Of a stretch of 7,455 bases of DNA, positions 1 through 6,178 are shown in pieces (position 1 is the stretch's first letter; each line of letters begins with the position of its first letter). Source of the stretch: Prolixibacteraceae bacterium (GTDB lineage: Bacteria; Bacteroidota; Bacteroidia; Bacteroidales; Prolixibacteraceae). The stretch covers positions 1 through 7,455 of the forward strand of contig JAEUSS010000543.1 of NCBI GenBank assembly GCA_016788685.1, given 5' to 3'. The notes beneath the pieces are model-generated. The model did not search any database. It was given only the letters and a program-made list of their open reading frames with translations, and was not told where the DNA came from. Made by a program: the position numbers and the translations under genes.

Positions 1-15
1 TGAAAAATAATATAT

Positions 16-786
16 TTAATATTCTCCGGTTACATCGGTCAGCACTTCACAGCCTGTTTCGGTAATCAGGATGGTGTGTTCAAATTGAGCCGAGAGCTTT
101 TTGTCAACGGTACGGGCGGTCCAGTTGTCATTTTTATCGACAACCGTTCCGGGCCTTCCTTCGTTAATCATGGGTTCAATGGTAAAAGTCATTCCCGGTT
201 TCATGATCGGGCCGGTATTCCGGCGCGAAGTATGGTCAATTTGTGGTTCTTCGTGGAAGTTGACACCCACTCCATGTCCGCAGAATTCATAAACTACGCT
301 GTACCCCCGGGCCTTGGCATATTTGCTGATGGCAAAACCAATGTTTCCGAACTGATTTCCGGGCCTTACTTGTTGAATTCCCAGGTTCAGACAGTGTTTG
401 GTTACTTCAATCAAATCGAGTGCGACGGGCGAAACTTCGCCTATTGTAAACATCCGGCTGGTGTCGCCGTAATAGCCATTGAGTATGGTCGTTACGTCCA
501 CATTCAGGATGTCGCCGTCTTTCAGAATGGTATCTTTTGAAGGAATTCCGTGGCAAACCACTTCGTTTAACGAAATACACGATGATTTCGGGTAGCCGCC
601 ATATCCAAGCGTGGCTGGTATTGCGCCATTTTCACGCATGAAGGCTTCAATTTTCTGGTCCAGGAATTCGGTCGAAACACCTGCCTGGATAAAAGGTGCA
701 ATGTATTCCAGTGTTTGCCCTGCCAGCTTGCAGCTCTTACGGATACCGTCAATCTGTTCGGGCGTTTTTATAATAATTTTCTCCAT
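16..786 (-). CDS. map: Methionine aminopeptidase, type I
   Basis: Removes the initiator methionine from nascent proteins at the ribosome when the second residue is small. The 256-residue length is normal for a short bacterial type I enzyme without an N-terminal extension. All five metal ligands are present with the expected spacing: D97 and D108 (in NVDV and GDTS), H171 (in CGHGVG), E204 (in TIEPM) and E236 (in QFEHT). The substrate-contacting histidines H79 and H178 are also there. The start at 786 gives the usual MEKIIIKTPEQI beginning, and 96 bases separate it from the divergent thioesterase gene. The stop lies 15 bases from the window edge, so any downstream partner or terminator is out of view. 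Function is near certain from conserved residues; essentiality is inferred from the family. Confidence 0.97.
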   Translation of the reverse strand: MEKIIIKTPEQIDGIRKSCKLAGQTLEYIAPFIQAGVSTEFLDQKIEAFMRENGAIPATLGYGGYPKSSCISLNEVVCHGIPSKDTILKDGDILNVDVTTILNGYYGDTSRMFTIGEVSPVALDLIEVTKHCLNLGIQQVRPGNQFGNIGFAISKYAKARGYSVVYEFCGHGVGVNFHEEPQIDHTSRRNTGPIMKPGMTFTIEPMINEGRPGTVVDKNDNWTARTVDKKLSAQFEHTILITETGCEVLTDVTGEY

Positions 787-815
787 GAAATCTTAATAAT
801 TTGTGCAAAAGTCGT

Positions 816-845
816 CAAATCGATTGATTTTTCAAAACTGAACAA
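816..845 (-). promoter_or_regulatory. Possible promoter of map
   Basis: Read on the minus strand, a TTG (843-845) is followed after 19 bases by TCGATTTG (816-823). This matches the Bacteroidota -7 consensus TAnnTTTG except at one position, with a normal spacer. It lies about 30 bases upstream of the map start. Only the motif supports it, and the region is AT-rich, so chance is a real alternative. Confidence 0.3.
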
Positions 846-856
846 TAGATGTGCAC

Positions 857-876
857 TAAGGTTTAAAGCAACCTTA
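857..876. repeat. Inverted repeat just upstream of the thioesterase start
   Basis: TAAGGTT (857-863) and AACCTTA (870-876) are perfect 7-base arms around a 6-base spacer, ending 6 bases before the ATG at 883. It could be an operator for a regulator of the thioesterase, or a leader hairpin covering the ribosome entry site. No U-tract follows, so it is not a terminator. The dyad is seen directly; its role is inference. Confidence 0.4.
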
Positions 877-882
877 AATAAG

Positions 883-1620
883 ATGGAGAAATATCGGGAA
901 TACCTCACTATAAAATCCTACCAGACCAATCAATACGGTCAGGCATCCATTGCTTCGTTATTCGATATCCTGATTGAGGCGGCATGGGCTCATGCGCAGG
1001 TGATGGACTGGGGATACGACAGTTTGAAGAGCAACAATCTGTTTTGGGTACTGTCGCGCATGTATTTTCAGGTTGAGAAATATCCGGCATGGCAGGATCA
1101 GGTTATCCTGAATACCTGGTCGGCCGGAACTGACGGCATTTATGCTTATCGCGAATATATTCTTGAAAACGAAAAAGGCGAAATCCTTTTAAAGGCCAGC
1201 TCGGCATGGCTGATTCTGGATATGGAATCCCACAAAATATTCAGAATGAGTGAATTCCGGGCAACATTCCCAAAACTGGTTGATTCAAAAGCCTGCCGTA
1301 ATCCGAAGCGAATCAAGCCCGACACTCATCCCGAAAACCTGAATTATTTTCCGGTACTATTCAGCGAACTCGATATCAACAAGCACTTTAATAGCGTAAA
1401 ATACGTTGAGCGGGTACTCGATGATTTTGGCATTGACTTCCTGAACAGCCACGAACCGGCAGAGCTAGAGGTGAACTACCTGAAAGAAGGGCAGGCCGGC
1501 GACAGGATTGCCGTTACCCGCACGCCGTTAGCCGGATCAGAATACCTGAATTGCCTGGTTCGCGAATCGGACAGTGCTGATTTGTGTGTGATGCGGATTG
1601 TTTGGCGGCACAGAGGATAA
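883..1620 (+). CDS. Acyl-ACP thioesterase (double hot-dog fold)
   Basis: Hydrolyses acyl-acyl carrier protein to free fatty acid and ACP in the cytoplasm, ending or diverting fatty acid synthesis. The 245 residues fit two tandem hot-dog domains (about 1-130 and 155-245), as in the plant FatA/FatB and bacterial PF01643 family. The second domain carries the D-x-N-x-H motif (D164, N166, H168) followed by N170 and KY. E202, 34 residues beyond the histidine, sits where plant FatB has its catalytic glutamate. The reading frame stays open upstream to 715, but that extension would overlap map and does not resemble the family; MEKYREYLTI at 883 is the natural start. The gene is divergent from map and ends 6 bases from the convergent miaA. 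Chain-length preference cannot be read from the sequence. Confidence 0.88.
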   Translation: MEKYREYLTIKSYQTNQYGQASIASLFDILIEAAWAHAQVMDWGYDSLKSNNLFWVLSRMYFQVEKYPAWQDQVILNTWSAGTDGIYAYREYILENEKGEILLKASSAWLILDMESHKIFRMSEFRATFPKLVDSKACRNPKRIKPDTHPENLNYFPVLFSELDINKHFNSVKYVERVLDDFGIDFLNSHEPAELEVNYLKEGQAGDRIAVTRTPLAGSEYLNCLVRESDSADLCVMRIVWRHRG

Positions 1621-1626
1621 TCCGGA

Positions 1627-2556
1627 CTATTGCCTGGCGTACCACTCCAATATTTTTTCAACCTTCTCGTCCAAAGGCATGTACCCGTCGAGCCAGTGAA
1701 TTTCGGTTCCCTGTTTTTCCATTCTCCGGAACCAGGTCATCTGCCGTTTGGCAAACTGATGAATGGCTACATTCAAACCGTCAAACATTTGCTGATAGGA
1801 AAGTTGTCCGGTTAAATGCAAGGTCATGTATTTGTATTCCAATCCGTAATAAGTCAATTGCTCCGGAGTTAATCCGCTGTCGAGCAGGTGCTGAACTTCG
1901 TCCAGCATGCCCTCTTTCAGTCGCTGCCTGAGTCTGGCAGTGATGCGCTTCCGGCGTGATTCCCGGTCAAATTTGACCCCGACCACCAAACTCCGGATGT
2001 CGGGCATTCCGGTATCAATCTCCGGATGGGTGAGGTAATATTCCTCAATCTCGATGGCGCGCACCGCCCGTTTGGTATTTTCAATGTCGGTTTGGTTATG
2101 CAGGTAGTTTTTGTAGGTTCTCAGGATCTGGGTCAGTTCATCCAACGATTTGTCAGCCAGATTTTCGCGCAACGATTCGTTGTTCGGAACCTGGATCAGT
2201 TTATAATTCTTCAGGATAGCTTCGAGATACAAGCCGCTTCCGCCGCACATTACCGGCAGTTTATTGCGATTGGTAACATCTTCAAAAACTTTCAAAAAAT
2301 CTTTTTGATACTCATAAACATTGTATTCATAACCGGCATCGGCAATATCAATCAGGTGGTAGGGAATTGGTTTCCCGTCGACCACATAATCGGCGTAATC
2401 TTTACCGGTTCCGAGATCCATGCCGCGGTACACCTGGCGCGAATCTGCTGAAATTACTTCGCCGTCAAGCACCGATGCAATTTGTGCTGCAACTGCCGTT
2501 TTTCCTGAGGCTGTGGGTCCAAGAATGGTGATGAGGTTATATTTTTCGTTGTGCAT
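1627..2556 (-). CDS. miaA: tRNA dimethylallyltransferase
   Basis: Transfers the dimethylallyl group from DMAPP to N6 of A37 in tRNAs that read codons beginning with U, the first step towards ms2i6A. The 309 residues are full length. Visible motifs are the P-loop GPTASGKT (13-20), SADSRQVY with the catalytic aspartate D38, the GGSGLY turn (105-110), and a C-terminal KRQMTWFRR (270-278). The segment after the DSRQVY loop reads GMDLGTGKDYADY rather than the common GTAKP, and GLEYKY replaces the usual GYKE/GYRE. I associate this form with a Bacteroidota subgroup that can coexist with a conventional MiaA. The gene is divergent from smpB and convergent with the thioesterase, and no terminator is visible at the convergent end. 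The nearest -7-like element is TTAATTTG at 2579-2586, one mismatch from consensus, with no clear -33. Confidence 0.95.
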   Translation of the reverse strand: MHNEKYNLITILGPTASGKTAVAAQIASVLDGEVISADSRQVYRGMDLGTGKDYADYVVDGKPIPYHLIDIADAGYEYNVYEYQKDFLKVFEDVTNRNKLPVMCGGSGLYLEAILKNYKLIQVPNNESLRENLADKSLDELTQILRTYKNYLHNQTDIENTKRAVRAIEIEEYYLTHPEIDTGMPDIRSLVVGVKFDRESRRKRITARLRQRLKEGMLDEVQHLLDSGLTPEQLTYYGLEYKYMTLHLTGQLSYQQMFDGLNVAIHQFAKRQMTWFRRMEKQGTEIHWLDGYMPLDEKVEKILEWYARQ

Positions 2557-2567
2557 GTGTCCTGAAG

Positions 2568-2597
2568 TTTTCGAAGTGCAAATTAAATGTATTTTTG
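2568..2597 (+). promoter_or_regulatory. Promoter of smpB
   Basis: TATTTTTG (2590-2597) is an exact match to the Bacteroidota -7 element TAnnTTTG. A T-rich TTTT (2568-2571) lies 18 bases upstream as an imperfect -33. Transcription would begin near 2603 and give a leader of about 75 bases before smpB. The orientation fits the gene arrangement. Confidence 0.5.
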
Positions 2598-2607
2598 TAG
2601 TTCAAAA

Positions 2608-2656
2608 TCCGGAAACAAGGTAAATTGTATTTTCGAAGTCGAAAAGCGGTTCCGGA
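2608..2656 (+). repeat. Nested inverted repeats in the smpB leader
   Basis: An outer pair TCCGGAA (2608-2614) / TTCCGGA (2650-2656) encloses an inner pair TTTTCGA (2630-2636) / TCGAAAA (2639-2645). In RNA the inner arms can form six pairs closed by a 4-base loop. The structure would sit between the predicted start site and the smpB ATG at 2678, so it could affect translation or message stability. The dyads are exact; folding and role are inference. Confidence 0.4.
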
Positions 2657-2677
2657 GTTTTATGAAGCATTTGACGA

Positions 2678-3136
2678 ATGGTACACAAACAACAAAATAT
2701 AAGCATCAAGAATAAAAAGGCTTTCTTCGATTACGAGATTCTTGAAACCTTTTTTGCCGGTATTCAGCTCACCGGAACCGAAATCAAATCAATCCGGAGC
2801 GGCAAAGCCGGTTTGGTTGATTCGTATTGTTCGTTTTTTGCCAACCAGCTGTATGTGAAAAATATGCATATTGCCGAGTACGATTTTGGTACCTGCAACA
2901 ACCACATTGCCAAACGCGACCGTAAGTTGCTGCTGACGCGCAAAGAGCTGGATAAGCTGCAGAAGAAAACCAAAGAAGGCGGTATCACGATTGTTCCCCT
3001 GAAGCTTTTTATTAACGACCGCGGACTGGCCAAACTGGAGATTGCCCTGGCCAAGGGAAAGAAAACCTACGACAAACGCGAAACCCTGAAACTGAAAGAC
3101 GATGCCCGTGAAATGGATCGGGCACGGAAGTTTTAG
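2678..3136 (+). CDS. smpB: SsrA-binding protein SmpB
   Basis: Binds tmRNA and brings it to ribosomes stalled on broken messages, for trans-translation and tagging of the unfinished protein. The 152 residues match the usual 150-160. Family blocks are in order: [12 protein letters not shown] (10-21), [19 protein letters not shown] (32-50), MHIAEYD (63-69), [12 protein letters not shown] (80-91), [11 protein letters not shown] (101-111), and the lysine-rich [12 protein letters not shown] (123-134) leading into the basic C-terminal tail that enters the decoding site. No Shine-Dalgarno precedes the ATG, which is common in this phylum. An out-of-frame ATG at 2662 overlaps the start but has no support as a gene. 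A terminator follows after 47 bases. tmRNA itself is not in the window. Confidence 0.97.
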   Translation: MVHKQQNISIKNKKAFFDYEILETFFAGIQLTGTEIKSIRSGKAGLVDSYCSFFANQLYVKNMHIAEYDFGTCNNHIAKRDRKLLLTRKELDKLQKKTKEGGITIVPLKLFINDRGLAKLEIALAKGKKTYDKRETLKLKDDAREMDRARKF

Positions 3137-3183
3137 TGCTAAGTAGTCGTCCTTAGAGCGGTATTATATTAGCTAATGATAAC

Positions 3184-3219
3184 AAAAAGCCCGGCAGAAT
3201 TTAATCCGCCGGGCTTTTT
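3184..3219. terminator. Bidirectional intrinsic terminator (smpB / aminotransferase)
   Basis: Perfect 12-base arms AAAAAGCCCGGC (3184-3195) and GCCGGGCTTTTT (3208-3219) surround a 12-base loop. The GC core is flanked by A5 on one side and T5 on the other, so it can end transcription from both directions. It lies between two convergent genes, 47 bases past the smpB stop and 27 bases past the aminotransferase stop, exactly where a shared terminator is expected. Confidence 0.93.
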
Positions 3220-3246
3220 AATGAAGTTTATAAAGATAATTTTCAA

Positions 3247-4440
3247 CTATTTCAGTGTGGCCAGTGCAGCTTTGATGCGGTCGAGCGATTTGTTCAGGTC
3301 AGCTTCAGAAGCAGCATATGAAATGCGGATGCATTCAGGAGCACCAAAAGCTTCGCCCGAAACTACGCCGGTAAAAGCATTCGACAGGATAAACAAGCCC
3401 ATGTCGTCGGCATTGTTGATGGTTACTGTGCCGTCCGATTTTCCGAAGAACGATGAAATATCCGGGAACACGTAAAAGGCGCCATCGGGTTTGCTGGTTT
3501 TTACCCCCGGAATTTCAGCTAGTTTAGCCAAAACCAGGTTGCGGCGTTTTTCAAATTGTTCCACCATTTTATGTACAGTGTCAAGCGGTGCGTTTAGCGC
3601 TGCAACCGAAGCAATTTGCGAAACTGAGCATGGTCCTGAAGTGTATTGTCCCTGAAGTTTGTTGCAGGCTTTTGCCAGCCACAACGGCGCTGCGATGTAA
3701 CCGATGCGGTAACCGGTCATAGCAAATGCTTTCGAAACACCGTTCACCACTACAACCTGGTCTTTGATCTCGGCAAACTGAGCAATGCTTTCGTGTTTGA
3801 TTCCGTATACAATGTGTTCATAGATTTCGTCTGAAATCACGATGATGTTCGGATGTTTGGCGAAAATATCAGCAAAAGCTTTCAGTTCGGCTTTGGTGTA
3901 AACACTTCCGGTAGGGTTGCTCGGGCTGCTGAACAGGAATGCGCGTGTTTTTGGTGTGATTGCAGCTTCCAGTTGTGCCGGGGTGATTTTGAAGTCGTTG
4001 TCAACCGAAGTCGGGATAATCACATTCTTGCCTTCGTTCAGTTTCACCAACTCGATGTAGGTCACCCAGTATGGAGCCGGAATGATTACTTCATCGTCTT
4101 TGTTGATCAAAGCCTGAAGCAGGTTGGCAATGGCATGCTTCGCTCCGTTGGATACAATGATCTGGTTTGTTGTGTATTCCAGGTTATTGTCACGTTTTAG
4201 CTTATCAACGATAGCTTTGAGCAAGGATGGGTATCCGGGAACCGGCGAATAGGTGGAATAGTTATCATCAATAGCTTTTTTTGCAGCTTCTTTGATGAAA
4301 TCGGGAGTATTGAAATCAGGTTCGCCAACGCCTAAACTGATAACGTCAATACCTTTTTCTTTTAATTCGCGGCTTTTTTGGGCTACGGCCAGGGTGGCTG
4401 ATTCCGATAAACACGCTACTCTGTCTGAAACTCTCTCCAT
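3247..4440 (-). CDS. Class I aminotransferase, aspartate (or aspartate/prephenate) type
   Basis: PLP enzyme, most likely interconverting aspartate/2-oxoglutarate and oxaloacetate/glutamate in the cytoplasm. The 397 residues are full length. The PLP lysine is K237 (GVSKAFAMTGYRIGY); other cofactor and substrate residues are W125 (PAPYW), N175 in SNPTG, D204 and Y207 (SDEIYEH), R245, and the carboxylate-binding R372 (CIRISYA). An S-A-T triplet (14-16) and K101 in NGAKHA align with the residues used by Thermus-type (subgroup I-gamma) enzymes to hold the acidic side chain, which favours aspartate and leaves prephenate possible. GYRIGY has Y where many relatives have W. The gene is preceded by a 121-base AT-rich gap with no clear promoter and followed by the shared terminator. 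Confidence 0.9.
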   Translation of the reverse strand: MERVSDRVACLSESATLAVAQKSRELKEKGIDVISLGVGEPDFNTPDFIKEAAKKAIDDNYSTYSPVPGYPSLLKAIVDKLKRDNNLEYTTNQIIVSNGAKHAIANLLQALINKDDEVIIPAPYWVTYIELVKLNEGKNVIIPTSVDNDFKITPAQLEAAITPKTRAFLFSSPSNPTGSVYTKAELKAFADIFAKHPNIIVISDEIYEHIVYGIKHESIAQFAEIKDQVVVVNGVSKAFAMTGYRIGYIAAPLWLAKACNKLQGQYTSGPCSVSQIASVAALNAPLDTVHKMVEQFEKRRNLVLAKLAEIPGVKTSKPDGAFYVFPDISSFFGKSDGTVTINNADDMGLFILSNAFTGVVSGEAFGAPECIRISYAASEADLNKSLDRIKAALATLK

Positions 4441-4530
4441 AACTGATATTTAGATGGGTTTAATATTCAAAATTTTTTGTTTGCAAGATATGAAAAAAAC
4501 TTATTGAGTGTATTTTCTTGTTTCAATTTG

Positions 4531-4553
4531 AAATTTTTAAGGTGTAAAAATTT
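4531..4553. repeat. AT-only inverted repeat between hydrolase and aminotransferase
   Basis: AAATTTTTA (4531-4539) and TAAAAATTT (4545-4553) are perfect 9-base arms with a 5-base loop, starting 8 bases beyond the hydrolase stop on the minus strand. A second short dyad, TTTCAA-T-TTGAAA (4521-4533), overlaps it. With no GC pairs it would be a weak terminator; it may instead be a protein site. The rest of the gap at 4441-4561 shows only AT-rich sequence that must contain the aminotransferase promoter. Confidence 0.35.
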
Positions 4554-4561
4554 ACGATTTG

Positions 4562-5392
4562 TTATTCTTGGGTGGTTTTGCCCAGAAAATCGCTCACTTT
4601 TTTTTGTAGCCGGAGATAGTCGTTGTAATCCGACACGTAAAATAACTCCGAATCTGGAATCAGCGAATGCATTTCCTCGGCAACTTCAATCGGATGTCCC
4701 GGGTCATTCGGGTCGCCAACAATGAGCGTCGGAATATTCAGCCGGCTTAGCTCTTCCCGTTCCGGAAAATCGGAAATTGCTCCCCCGTGATATATGCTGT
4801 AGTAGTATGCCGGATCGAAGCTCATTCTCAGTTTCAGCAATTTCTCGCGTGTGCCCGGGAAATGTTGTTCAAAGAACTCGGGCGGATCCTGGTTGCGCTG
4901 AATAATTCGTTTCAGGAAATCAGGAAGGTGATCGGGGCGTGCCTTTAAGGCTATTTTTTCGTACAGTGCCTGAGTCGCTGCGCGTACTTCCCAGGCTGGG
5001 GGAGGTGTGACCAGGATCAGAGCTTTTACTTTTTCCGGATTTCGGATGGCGGTGTACAGTGCAGTTCCCGACCCCATCGAAACTCCGCCAAGGATCACCG
5101 TTTCGGAGTGAACGCCGTGCATGATATCGGTTAATTCCTGAACCAACCCGTTCCACGAATAATCGCCTGAAGAAGATCTGTCGCAGGCATCGTAGCGGAT
5201 TAGCTGAACCTGGCTGGATAATTTTTCAAAGTTAATCAGTGAATAGACAGAGTCCGAATCTACCGAATTCAGCATGCCGTGCATCCAGATGAGTGGCTGG
5301 CCGCTTCCTTGAATATATAATGAGGGTGTTTTCAATTCGAATGTTTTTTTTGATTGCAAGCAGAGCCGGAGGCTATTCAAAAAGTCCTTCAT
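4562..5392 (-). CDS. Alpha/beta hydrolase, substrate unknown
   Basis: Probable cytoplasmic serine hydrolase of 276 residues; no signal peptide or membrane segment is seen. The oxyanion segment IWMHGML (35-41) and the nucleophile elbow GGVSMG with S105 are clear, and IPTLIVGDPNDPGHP (220-234) is the strand carrying the acid (D230, or D227). What is missing is a histidine after the next strand, where the triad base normally sits: that segment reads FYVSDYNDYL. The only nearby candidate is H233, right beside the acid. The enzyme may therefore use an unusual base or be non-catalytic. Its ATG lies inside the end of the GroES-like gene (20-base overlap), implying translational coupling. Substrate and pathway cannot be inferred. 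Confidence 0.85.
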   Translation of the reverse strand: MKDFLNSLRLCLQSKKTFELKTPSLYIQGSGQPLIWMHGMLNSVDSDSVYSLINFEKLSSQVQLIRYDACDRSSSGDYSWNGLVQELTDIMHGVHSETVILGGVSMGSGTALYTAIRNPEKVKALILVTPPPAWEVRAATQALYEKIALKARPDHLPDFLKRIIQRNQDPPEFFEQHFPGTREKLLKLRMSFDPAYYYSIYHGGAISDFPEREELSRLNIPTLIVGDPNDPGHPIEVAEEMHSLIPDSELFYVSDYNDYLRLQKKVSDFLGKTTQE

Positions 5393-5756
5393 CGCGGATA
5401 AGCATCAGGATGGAAGAATGTGGTAAGATGATGTATTTTTCTTTATTAAATTCAATTTCCCAGCCACTTTTATTCAGGTAAACCGCCAAATCGCCGACCT
5501 TAGCCTGAAGCGGGACATATTTTACCTCATCACTTTTTTCTTTCCAGGGTTCATCCGCATCGGTCATGGCCGGAATGGGGTAACCGGGCCCAACTTTAAC
5601 CACGTAGCCGCTTTGTGTTTTTTCGTTTTCCTGCACAGTCGGGGGTAAATATAATCCTGAAGCTGTTTTTCCCTGAGGATTTTTGGGTCGGATCAACACC
5701 CGGTCGCCAATCAGGATAAATTTTTCCAGGTCTTGTTCTTCGATGATCAGTGACAT
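5373..5756 (-). CDS. GroES-like (Cpn10 fold) protein with long insertion, no GroEL partner nearby
   Basis: Resembles the GroES co-chaperonin, which caps GroEL as a heptamer. Family landmarks in order are IGDRVLIRP (16-24), KTASGLYLPP (30-39) in place of the mobile-loop region, GYVVKVGPG (50-58), KVGDLAVYL (86-94) and a C-terminal strand ending in SILMLIRDEG. It has 127 residues, against about 95 for normal GroES. The excess is a roughly 10-residue N-terminal leader and an insertion (about 59-82) rich in D, E, K and W at the position of the roof loop. A normal groES would sit beside groEL; here the next gene is an alpha/beta hydrolase, overlapping by 20 bases. It is probably a second, Bacteroidota-type GroES paralogue. 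Fold is confident; whether it caps GroEL is open. Confidence 0.85.
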   Translation of the reverse strand: MSLIIEEQDLEKFILIGDRVLIRPKNPQGKTASGLYLPPTVQENEKTQSGYVVKVGPGYPIPAMTDADEPWKEKSDEVKYVPLQAKVGDLAVYLNKSGWEIEFNKEKYIILPHSSILMLIRDEGLFE

Positions 5757-5780
5757 TTAGTTTGTTTTTCGTTTCGAACG

Positions 5781-5788
5781 CAAAGATA
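5781..5788 (-). promoter_or_regulatory. -7 element of the GroES-like gene promoter
   Basis: Read on the minus strand this is TATCTTTG, an exact match to the Bacteroidota TAnnTTTG element, 24 bases upstream of the ATG. It would give a leader of about 20 bases. No good -33 TTG lies at 19-21 bases, so the call rests on the -7 and its placement. Confidence 0.5.
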
Positions 5789-5895
5789 AAACAATCGGGT
5801 TGAATCATTCGTCTTTCCTTAAAAATGACCTTCCCGTTTTCATTCTTTTTAGGTCTGATTTTTCAATTTATGTTACAAGTAAATCCAGGTCTCGA

Positions 5896-5981
5896 TAAAA
5901 TATTTTAAGGTAGTGTGAAATTTTACCTGTTGTTATTGTTCTGATTATCATGCATTTGTGTTGTTTGTGTAAAATATTTTA
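5896..5981. repeat. Pair of identical palindromic elements 74 bases apart
   Basis: TAAAATATTTTAA occurs at 5896-5908 and again at 5970-5982. The first 12 bases of each form a perfect palindrome. The 74-base spacing is close to seven turns of B-DNA. The nearer copy ends 19 bases before the -33 of the operon promoter, so the pair could be tandem binding sites for a regulator acting on one face of the helix. The background is AT-rich, so chance cannot be excluded. Confidence 0.4.
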
Positions 5982-6000
5982 AAAATAAATGGTACTATGT

Positions 6001-6033
6001 GTTGCAAGGTATCATTTAAAAGATATATATTTG
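6001..6033 (+). promoter_or_regulatory. Promoter of the WM-repeat / PadR / PspC operon
   Basis: GTTG (6001-6004) as -33 and TATATTTG (6026-6033) as -7 match the Bacteroidota consensus TTTG / TAnnTTTG, with a 21-base spacer. The start site would fall near 6040. It is the best plus-strand promoter in the gap and lies about 145 bases upstream of the first ATG of the operon. Confidence 0.6.
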
Positions 6034-6044
6034 TAGTGCAAATA
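6028..6044. promoter_or_regulatory. Candidate operator over the operon start site
   Basis: TATTTG (6028-6033) and CAAATA (6039-6044) are perfect 6-base arms with a 5-base spacer, covering the -7 element and the predicted start site. A dimeric winged-helix repressor bound here would block the promoter. The PadR protein encoded in the same operon is the obvious candidate, since PadR regulators often control their own transcription. The dyad is seen; the partner is inferred. Confidence 0.35.
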
Positions 6045-6165
6045 ACAATGTAATAAAAGGTAGAATCTTTAAAAAAGAACTATACGAATTGTAACGAAAT
6101 AAAAAAACAAGCGTCATAGGATTAGAAAACAAAGTTCAGAAACAGAAAAAACAATTTAATCGGAT

Positions 6166-6170
6166 AGGAG
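6166..6170 (+). promoter_or_regulatory. Shine-Dalgarno of the WM-repeat gene
   Basis: AGGAG lies 8 bases before the ATG at 6179. Strong Shine-Dalgarno sites are uncommon in Bacteroidota; this one fixes the start and argues against the internal in-frame ATG at 6230. Confidence 0.75.
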
Positions 6171-6178
6171 ACAAGGTC

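Larger units (their letters stand above)
5757..6178. other. AT-rich intergenic regulatory region
   Basis: 422 bases between the divergent GroES-like gene and the WM-repeat operon. No ORF worth calling is present; the longest ATG ORF I followed, at 5870, has 12 codons. It holds the minus-strand -7 at 5781-5788, the twin palindromes at 5896 and 5970, the plus-strand promoter at 6001-6033 with an overlapping inverted repeat, and a leader of about 140 bases, rich in A, running to the Shine-Dalgarno at 6166. The long leader could hold a small regulatory structure, but I see no strong GC hairpin in it. Confidence 0.7.

Noticed and set aside
76..540. 154-codon plus-strand ORF
   Set aside because: It is antisense to map, whose conserved active-site residues prove the minus-strand frame.
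715..882. In-frame upstream extension of the thioesterase
   Set aside because: It overlaps map, does not resemble the family N-terminus, and the ATG at 883 gives a normal full-length protein.
1594..1624. CGGATT/AATCCG repeat at the thioesterase-miaA junction as a terminator
   Set aside because: Six-base arms with a long loop and no T-tract on either strand.
3139..3177. Short dyads CTAAG/CTTAG and the palindrome ATTAGCTAAT after smpB
   Set aside because: Arms of only five bases right next to a far stronger terminator; no independent support.
3137..3246. tmRNA (ssrA) gene near smpB
   Set aside because: The gap is only 110 bases and is filled by the terminator; no tRNA-like acceptor or tag reading frame is visible.
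5870..5908. 12-codon ORF in the intergenic gap
   Set aside because: Too short, no ribosome site, and it ends inside the first AT palindrome; expected by chance.
5908..5928. AGGTA/TACCT inverted repeat
   Set aside because: Five-base arms with an 11-base loop in AT-rich DNA; likely chance.
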